Source: Hyphochytrium catenoides
Lineage: Eukaryota; Sar; Hyphochytriomycetes; Hyphochytriales; Hyphochytriaceae
Length of the DNA stretch: 28,393 nucleotides
NCBI GenBank assembly: GCA_900088475.1
Contig: FLMG01002851.1
Span: 25,668-54,060 of the forward strand
Direction: 5' to 3'
Shown here: positions 23,096-28,393 of the stretch, piece after piece
Position numbering within the stretch: the stretch's first letter is position 1
Layout of the letters: each line of letters begins with the position of its first letter
Notes under the pieces: model-generated
What the model saw: only the letters and a program-made list of their open reading frames with translations
What the model was told of the DNA's origin: nothing
Databases searched by the model: none
Program-made: the position numbers and the translations under genes

Positions 23096-23195
23096 TTATT
23101 CAGTGGAGTTGAAGCTCCATAGTGACTATATCACAGCTTGTCAATCTGAAGATCAACAGCGAACAGCAGCTCACATCTACGGTTACGGATAACAT
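23096..23195. other. convergent gap between RCC1 and the SLOG-domain gene
   Basis: Only 100 bases separate the two stop codons, so the 3' untranslated regions are very short or overlap. No motif stands out. Confidence 0.6.
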
Positions 23196-25963
23196 TCAGC
23201 TATAGAGGTCTATAGTGCACATCACCTTGATCAAGGAAGAGATGTCGAAAGGATTAGCGGTGATGGGGAATCGGCGGACTTGGTCATTCGCGACTATCTC
23301 TGCTGCTATTAGATCAAGTGGTGCATTCTCCGCTGTCGTTAGGAGATGGATATCGGGTGGGCTTGCCTGTCGTCTTTTAGTAGGAGACTTCGCTGGAGAT
23401 CCCTTGCTGGACATAAGGCCATTTGGGCAAAAGTGTCAAATGGATTGAAGTGATGGCTACACAGGCTGAAGGTTCCTAACCTTATCATTAGCCGGGAGGA
23501 AATGGCATCGGCTAAGCCGCCCGTGCCGCTAATGACAATGAGGGGCCAGCCTTCCTTGGCTAAGCTCTGGGCAATGGAAGCTTTATTGGGCATGAAAGAT
23601 TTGAGTGAAAGGTCCGTGCAAGGTTGGTCCATCCTTACCAAGCTCTTACCATCTCGCTCTCCCCCTCCGGTCAGCACAGCAACAACTCTGCCATTGCCAC
23701 CTATAACTCTAGCCAAATCCACGACATCCGCTCCTACGGCGTCTGGGCTCTGCTCTCCGACCAGCACGACGTGGGAGGCATAAGTAGCAGGGAATGTCAT
23801 CGTTGACCCTAAAGAGTACAGCGACAGTGAGGGATGTGAACAGGAGGTATTAAGGTTAGTTCCAGTCAGTCGTGCCTCTGCTCGTGCCTCCAATGTAAGT
23901 GACAAACCTGGTAGCGGAGCCGGAGCGATGCCAGCTATGTCCACAGCCTTTAACAGCTGATAGGGAATCTGATCGGACGAGTGCAGACGACAGAGACTTT
24001 GGCCCACGCTGACATCGAGGACCATTGCATCTGCAAGCGCTGCGGTCCTTGCAATTGCTCCCAAGAACAGTCTGAGATAGTCCAGTTCTTGAACCCCATC
24101 GTTGACAGACGAAGTGCCTGATAACAGGAAACCACGTCAGAGAAGTATAGGGAGGAAGGGAGAAGTAGGCCTACCAAGCAGTACAATCACCGGAAAGCGC
24201 CAGTCATGCATACCGCGACGCTCTCCTCTGATTATGGCAATATCAGATTCGTTTATAGACTTGCATCCACTCTATCATCATCACGTCCCAGAATGGATGG
24301 CGTTAGAGTTCCGTCGTCTGTCTGTGCAGCTGAGGGAGACTTACCTGTATGATAACAGCGTTGCTTGGCAGAGTGATGCCCTGGTCCTTTAGTCTAGACA
24401 GTGCCTAGTAAGTCTCAGAGTTAAGAGGTCCGCCAGCACACTTACTTCTGTCTCCAAATGCTCTCCGCCGACGGCTGGCTTCCCTCTGGCTCCTGGGTAG
24501 GAAATAGTCTTCACTATATGTCTTGCAGCGAAGGATAACACTCTTCTTACCTCGCGCCCTTCCTCCATGTCGCCTTCAATAAATGGAGGCGGTCTTTGCG
24601 GTTTTGCCTTAGGTTCAAGGGGTCTGGCATCCAGGGATTCGTCATGTTGGGCCTCGTTGAAAGGCCGAGGTAAGCTTTGAGCACTTTCAGCGACTGATGA
24701 GGCTTTCTCAGCACCCGTGGTTGGCAGTGACGGTACTTCTTTGGGCAGCACCAGCTGATCCCCCTTATGTTCTTCCTTCTTAGAGGGTAAGCTTCTTTCC
24801 GCCTGGCTAGGGATGAGCGTGATCTCTCGAGCGGTCTGGGGAAGCTCTTGAGGGTTTGAATAAGTTTGCGGCGTCGACGAAACCCGTTCAGTGGCTTGCT
24901 GCTCTATCAGATCATCCATCTCTCTTGACACAGCGGGAGGCCCTTTCAAGGAGACTTTCTGAACAAGAGGATGCTCTTGAACCTGAACCGCGGTTCTTGG
25001 TGCAGCTGGAGGTCCCTTCAGTGGCATCTCTGACCCTTCTTGCTGCCGCTTTGGTCCCTCCCTTGCGTTCGCCTCAGGCTCAGAGTTCTGAATCGGAGTA
25101 ACAGCTCTCTGTTCTTTACCCTTAACAACCTCTAAGGGCTCAGCAATACGCTCTGACGGTACGTTTGCAGCTACAGATTGCAATTTGCTCTGGACCTGTA
25201 TGGACTCTGCCGGAGGCCGCTCTTCCTCCAAAGGGAGATGGTCAGACGCAGTCTTCTCCGCGTGCTCAATATTTTGACTCAGTGAAGAAGCGATACTAGG
25301 AGTGGGTTCATCAGGACTGGTAAGAGAAGAGCATGAAGATTCGCTAATAGGAGCTGAAGGAGAGAAGGCGACCTTTGTCAGAGGCTCATTTACTGCTGGA
25401 TTCTCAGTTGGCTGTGGATTTGGTGGGAGGCCTTCGTTCAGGGTCCTCGGTTCAGCGATTGACACCGGCAAATTCTCGGCTTCCTTCACTGGCAACTCAT
25501 ACGACACTCCTTCGTCCTCTAGAGGAGCTACAGCATTTTGATCTCCTGTTGCACCGGTTGGAAGCACGAGCAGAGTGCTTGCCGGAAGGGACAAAGCAGA
25601 ATCCAAGGGCAGTGGTGCTGGGCCGTCAGCTAATTTAGCGGTTGGGGCCAGTGGGCCTACATCTGGAGGTGACAAAGTGGTATCCTCTGTGAGACCTGGA
25701 GCCTCCATTAGATTGCCGACTGATTGCAGGGAAGAGATATTCTCAGCGGTGTCAGAGGGCAGAGAATCTGCCACCGGGGTTGGATCTGTGACAGCTGAAG
25801 CTTGTAACCTAGCAGCACGTGCTGCCACCATCTCCTTCCCCTCATCTGTATCTTCGTACGAAGGTCCCACAACCGGTGCCAAGACATTATCATCTTCGGG
25901 AGGTCTCAAAGCTCCAACAGGCTGCTCTGGGACAAGAAGCGGAACAGCCTGACTCTCTTCCAT
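23196..25963 (-). CDS. TRPM-type SLOG (LSDAT) domain protein with long disordered N-terminus, no channel
   Basis: Exons on the minus strand: 24446-25963, 24345-24404, 24175-24271, 23908-24117, 23481-23808 and 23196-23406, giving 807 residues. The start ATG at 25963 is followed by MEESQAVPLLVPEQP. Residues 1 to about 465 are Pro/Ser/Glu/Ala-rich, acidic and without predicted fold, with a short repeat (LKGPPA occurs twice). The C-terminal 340 residues have the alternating hydrophobic strands of a Rossmann-like domain. They include SYPGARGKP, LPSNAVIIQ, WRFPVIVLLG, DIAGIAPAP, ASHVVLVGE, VVAVLTGGGERDGKS and WPLIVISGTGGLADAIS. The last four parallel, as I recall them, the GIAPW, HFILVDDG, VVEGG and PVVVVxGSGRAADLI elements of the TRPM N-terminal SLOG domain, which binds nucleotide-derived ligands. 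There is no transmembrane segment. The final exon may contain one more 26-base intron. Family assignment is moderately sure; ligand and function are unknown. Confidence 0.65.
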
Positions 25964-26656
25964 CCCTCTTTGCAACCCTCCTCCAAACTTCAAAGTTTAC
26001 CCCTTTTGCCCTTGTCCCCTAAGTCGGCGTCATCATCTCAGGCTGTGCTCATAAAGAAGGAAAGTAAGAGCTATTGCCGAGGCCATGACAAGGCTCAAAG
26101 CCCCGCTCAAAGCTCATCTCCCTGCTAGTTAGTAGAGCGCCAGTGCACTATCAACACTGCACAGCTGCTGCCAGTGCTGGGGCGGATCGCGGCCCTGTCT
26201 CCTGAGTTCTGATGAGGCGCGAAGGCCAGCGATGAATGAAGAAAATGTCCTTTCGCCCTTCAGATATCCTCCAGGACCCGGCAAAATAACCACTTTCTCA
26301 GTAGCGGTTAGGCCCTTTTCTCGTGGCTGGGTACAGGTTTAACCGGAATGGCTTTGAGGAAATGACTCTATCTGGCTTCTGTCCTCCCCTTGGAGTTAGA
26401 GATGATCTGCTGATTGAAGGAAGGAAGCCAGGCTGCGGCCGATGACGAAGGAAGAAGCACTTATATCGAGGAAGAAGGAGGAGGACCATGGCCTGCCGAT
26501 GCTCAGACTGTCGTTCGCCTCGAGCTCAGCAGCAGGTTGCGGCAGTGCAAGCAGCAGGTTGCGGCAGTGCAACGGCTGATTGGACTCAAGAATCTGGGCG
26601 GAGCCTGACTTGGTTTGAGAAGAAGTTTTGAAGGTCGCCCTCTGCCTGTCCTCACA
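25964..26656. promoter_or_regulatory. divergent intergenic region between SLOG-domain gene and coiled-coil gene
   Basis: These 693 bases lie between two outward-facing start codons and should hold both promoters and leaders. A short plus-strand frame at 26414-26608 is present, but its codon content is shaped by a 22-base duplication and it does not splice sensibly into the next gene. No TATA-like motif is evident. Confidence 0.45.
26529..26572. repeat. perfect 22-base tandem duplication
   Basis: Bases 26529-26550 and 26551-26572 are identical copies of a unit that begins gcagcaggttgcgg and ends cagtgcaa. The repeat lies in the leader or promoter of the coiled-coil gene, 85 bases before its ATG. 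Confidence 0.97.
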
Positions 26657-28393
26657 ATGGCAGACAGTTCAATCTCATCATGCCTGATGATGCCGGCCTT
26701 TGAGAGAGCCAGGAAGCGAGCCTTGGATCGCTCAAGACGCGACCAAGGTCAGGAGAGCATGGTCTCCACATTGCTAGAGAGATCATTAGACAAAGGCGCC
26801 TATGCCGGCATTCACAGTGCTAGCAAGGATGTGATCCGCGGCCAAGAAGATGGTCCGGACAAAACGATAGAGCCGTGGTCGAAGACCTTCTTACCGTCTT
26901 ATAAGCTGACAGCAACGATAGAACGAGTGCATAGCCTTATGAGAATTCTTTCTCCTGAGCGTGGTCGTATTAGCTTTAGACATGACCCTGTAGGACAGCG
27001 GCATGATACTTGCATGGAAATGCGGGATTGGCTGCAATTTCTCCAGCACCTCGCTTCCCTCAGAGAAGGAGTATGTTCTTCTAATCAGGAAGTTGAGATG
27101 AACGACCTACCTGGGGAGACAGCGGCGAGCGACATTAGCGATGACGCTTTCCCCTGGCCCTTGTCGGACATGGTGAGTTCTGTTCTTTGCTGGGTCCTCT
27201 TGATGTCGCTCACCGACTAGTCTGCTCGCTCTTAGGCAGAGTATCAGTACGGACGCCGTCGAACCACGAGAGAAGCATTGGACGACTTTAGACTATGTGT
27301 TAAATCTGAGGAGGAGGGCGCTGTGGTCCTGCTAGTCAACTTGCCGGAGATACCGGAGCCTTCAATCTCTACCCTCATCGTCAAGCCCTTGGCAGCCAAT
27401 CTGTTCTGCTCTGTCATTGAAGAGAGGGACATCGTCGTACCCATGGATGATATCACTCATCGGAGCAAAGGGTAGGCTAATGTAGAATGCAGAGCGTTGT
27501 TTACACTCTAGCTAATCTCGACCACTCTTCCGTCCGACCTCTCGTTTGCGCTCATCTCTACGTTCTGGCTACAATCACTTTCTCTCGGTTCTTTATCAAT
27601 CTCTTTCACCTCCTCGTTCTTTCTTACGCCTTTTCCCTCTTTACTCACACGCAATCAACCTTGTCTGTCCTCTGGCCTTATCCACGGCCAGATGTGCTTT
27701 TCTTCGCTTCCCCTCGTCCGATCTGGCTTCGCGCCTTATATCGGAGGTCTCTGTCATTCCCTGGAGTAACCACAAGAAGCCGCTTCGAATGCGCCTTGTG
27801 CAGGATTATAATGGACATAGTTCGCCAGCTCCTTTTCCAGGTACTCGATGCGCAACCTCAGGTACCAAAAGACCATTTCCTCCTCCTACTTTGTCTAGAT
27901 GTAAATCAGCTGGTTAGATGTTTAAGGTCGACACCGCCGTTGCCTCTGTGGTAGATGATGAACGAAGAGGCGATGAGAGAAACTCAAAACGTTTCTCATT
28001 TGTGAGCTGGTTGCAGAAGCCTAAGAGGGACCTTGTGCTAGAGACAGAGACAGAAGCCGGAGAGAATGATGGCGATTGCAGCTCTAACTGCTGTGAGACT
28101 GAGGAAGAGGAAGACTCGACAGAAGAGACAACGTACACAGACTCTGAGGAAATCGGGCGCAGAGACGGATCCCAGCCTTCGCATAGTGTTGAGAGAAGAC
28201 TCTACGCTGCAACCTCTCGCTTAGCACTGATGGAAGGGAGGCTTGAGCTCGCTCTGATTGAACGTGAGAAGCTCCAATCAAGAGAAGAGGAGACAAAACG
28301 GAAATTGCAGGAGCACGCGGCGAAGGCTAGCGAGCTCGAGGAGCATTTACAGATCTCAGACAGGAAATATGCGAAGCTTCTGGTGGACTTCAA
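26657..28393 (+). CDS. unrecognised protein with acidic middle and coiled coil, N-terminal 421 residues (3' end outside window)
   Basis: Exons: 26657-27172, 27236-27471, 27804-27840 and 27918-28393 (open at the right edge). The start MADSSISSCLMMPAFERARK is the first ATG in frame. The donor at 27173 is GTGAGT. The small third exon (37 bases, GIIMDIVRQLLFQ after the join) keeps phase with both neighbours. Exon 1 encodes a mostly helical, basic region; exon 2 has beta-like hydrophobic runs (AVVLLVNLPEIPEPSIS). Exon 4 starts MFKVDTAVASVV and has a strongly acidic stretch (CETEEEEDSTEETTYTDSEE). A heptad-like coiled coil follows, running to the edge (LALMEGRLELALIEREKL onward). I recognise no family. 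The coiled coil suggests a structural or cytoskeletal role, which is inference. Intron 27472-27803 is long and CT-rich like the dynein introns. Confidence 0.7.
27472..27803 (+). other. long pyrimidine-rich intron of the coiled-coil gene
   Basis: A 332-base GT-AG intron, C/T-rich over most of its length, between ...ITHRSK and GIIMDIV. It is the only long pyrimidine-rich intron outside the dynein gene in this window. The open frames through it have no family similarity. Confidence 0.65.

Noticed and set aside
24405-24550. A GTAAGAAG donor at 24550 in the first exon of the SLOG-domain gene
   Set aside because: Neither downstream acceptor keeps the frame through the next junction, whereas reading through gives VRRVLSF...HLETE and an in-frame join to ALSRLKD.
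23196-25963. A full TRPM cation channel
   Set aside because: No hydrophobic membrane-spanning segments occur anywhere in the assembled protein.
1-28393. Prokaryotic operon, defence system, CRISPR array, phage or transposon
   Set aside because: All recognisable genes are spliced eukaryotic nuclear genes; no direct-repeat array, transposase, integrase, reverse transcriptase or terminal repeats were seen.

Overview
The window is nuclear DNA from a flagellated unicellular eukaryote, probably a protist or alga. I base this on many GT-AG introns on both strands, an axonemal dynein heavy chain (so the organism builds motile cilia or flagella), dense packing, and compact intergenic gaps of about 0.1 to 1.6 kb. 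I cannot place the lineage more precisely. Nothing looks prokaryotic, viral or mobile.

Layout: (1) 1-11417, plus strand: the C-terminal 2,584 residues, from AAA2 to the stop, of an inner-arm dynein heavy chain of the 1-beta/DNAH2 type, in 17 exons and cut by the left window edge. (2) 11762-12840, minus: a complete five-exon type I isopentenyl-diphosphate isomerase. (3) 13696-14364, plus: a 222-residue basic protein I do not recognise. (4) 14504-18887, minus: a complete 16-exon SMUBP-2/IGHMBP2-type superfamily 1 helicase with R3H and AN1 domains. (5) 18888-20514: an unresolved stretch with two weak minus-strand gene candidates. (6) 20515-23095, plus: a complete 11-exon RCC1, the Ran nucleotide exchange factor. 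(7) 23196-25963, minus: a protein with a long disordered acidic/proline-rich N-terminus and a C-terminal domain resembling the SLOG-type (LSDAT) domain of TRPM channels, with no channel part. (8) 26657 to the right edge, plus: an unrecognised protein with an acidic middle and a coiled coil, cut by the window edge.

The genes share no pathway; they cover axonemal motility, isoprenoid synthesis, RNA/DNA helicase work, the Ran cycle and possible nucleotide sensing. Gene pairs are mostly convergent (dynein/IDI, basic protein/helicase, RCC1/SLOG protein) or divergent (IDI/basic protein, candidate/RCC1, SLOG protein/coiled-coil protein), so divergent promoters are probably shared. Introns fall into two classes. 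Dynein introns are long (105-369 bases), and many carry (CT)n tracts; one carries the purine complement instead. Introns of most other genes are short (41-129 bases, two outliers) and lack such tracts. Exon joins were chosen by reading frame and fit to family sequence, and every complete model sums to a multiple of three.
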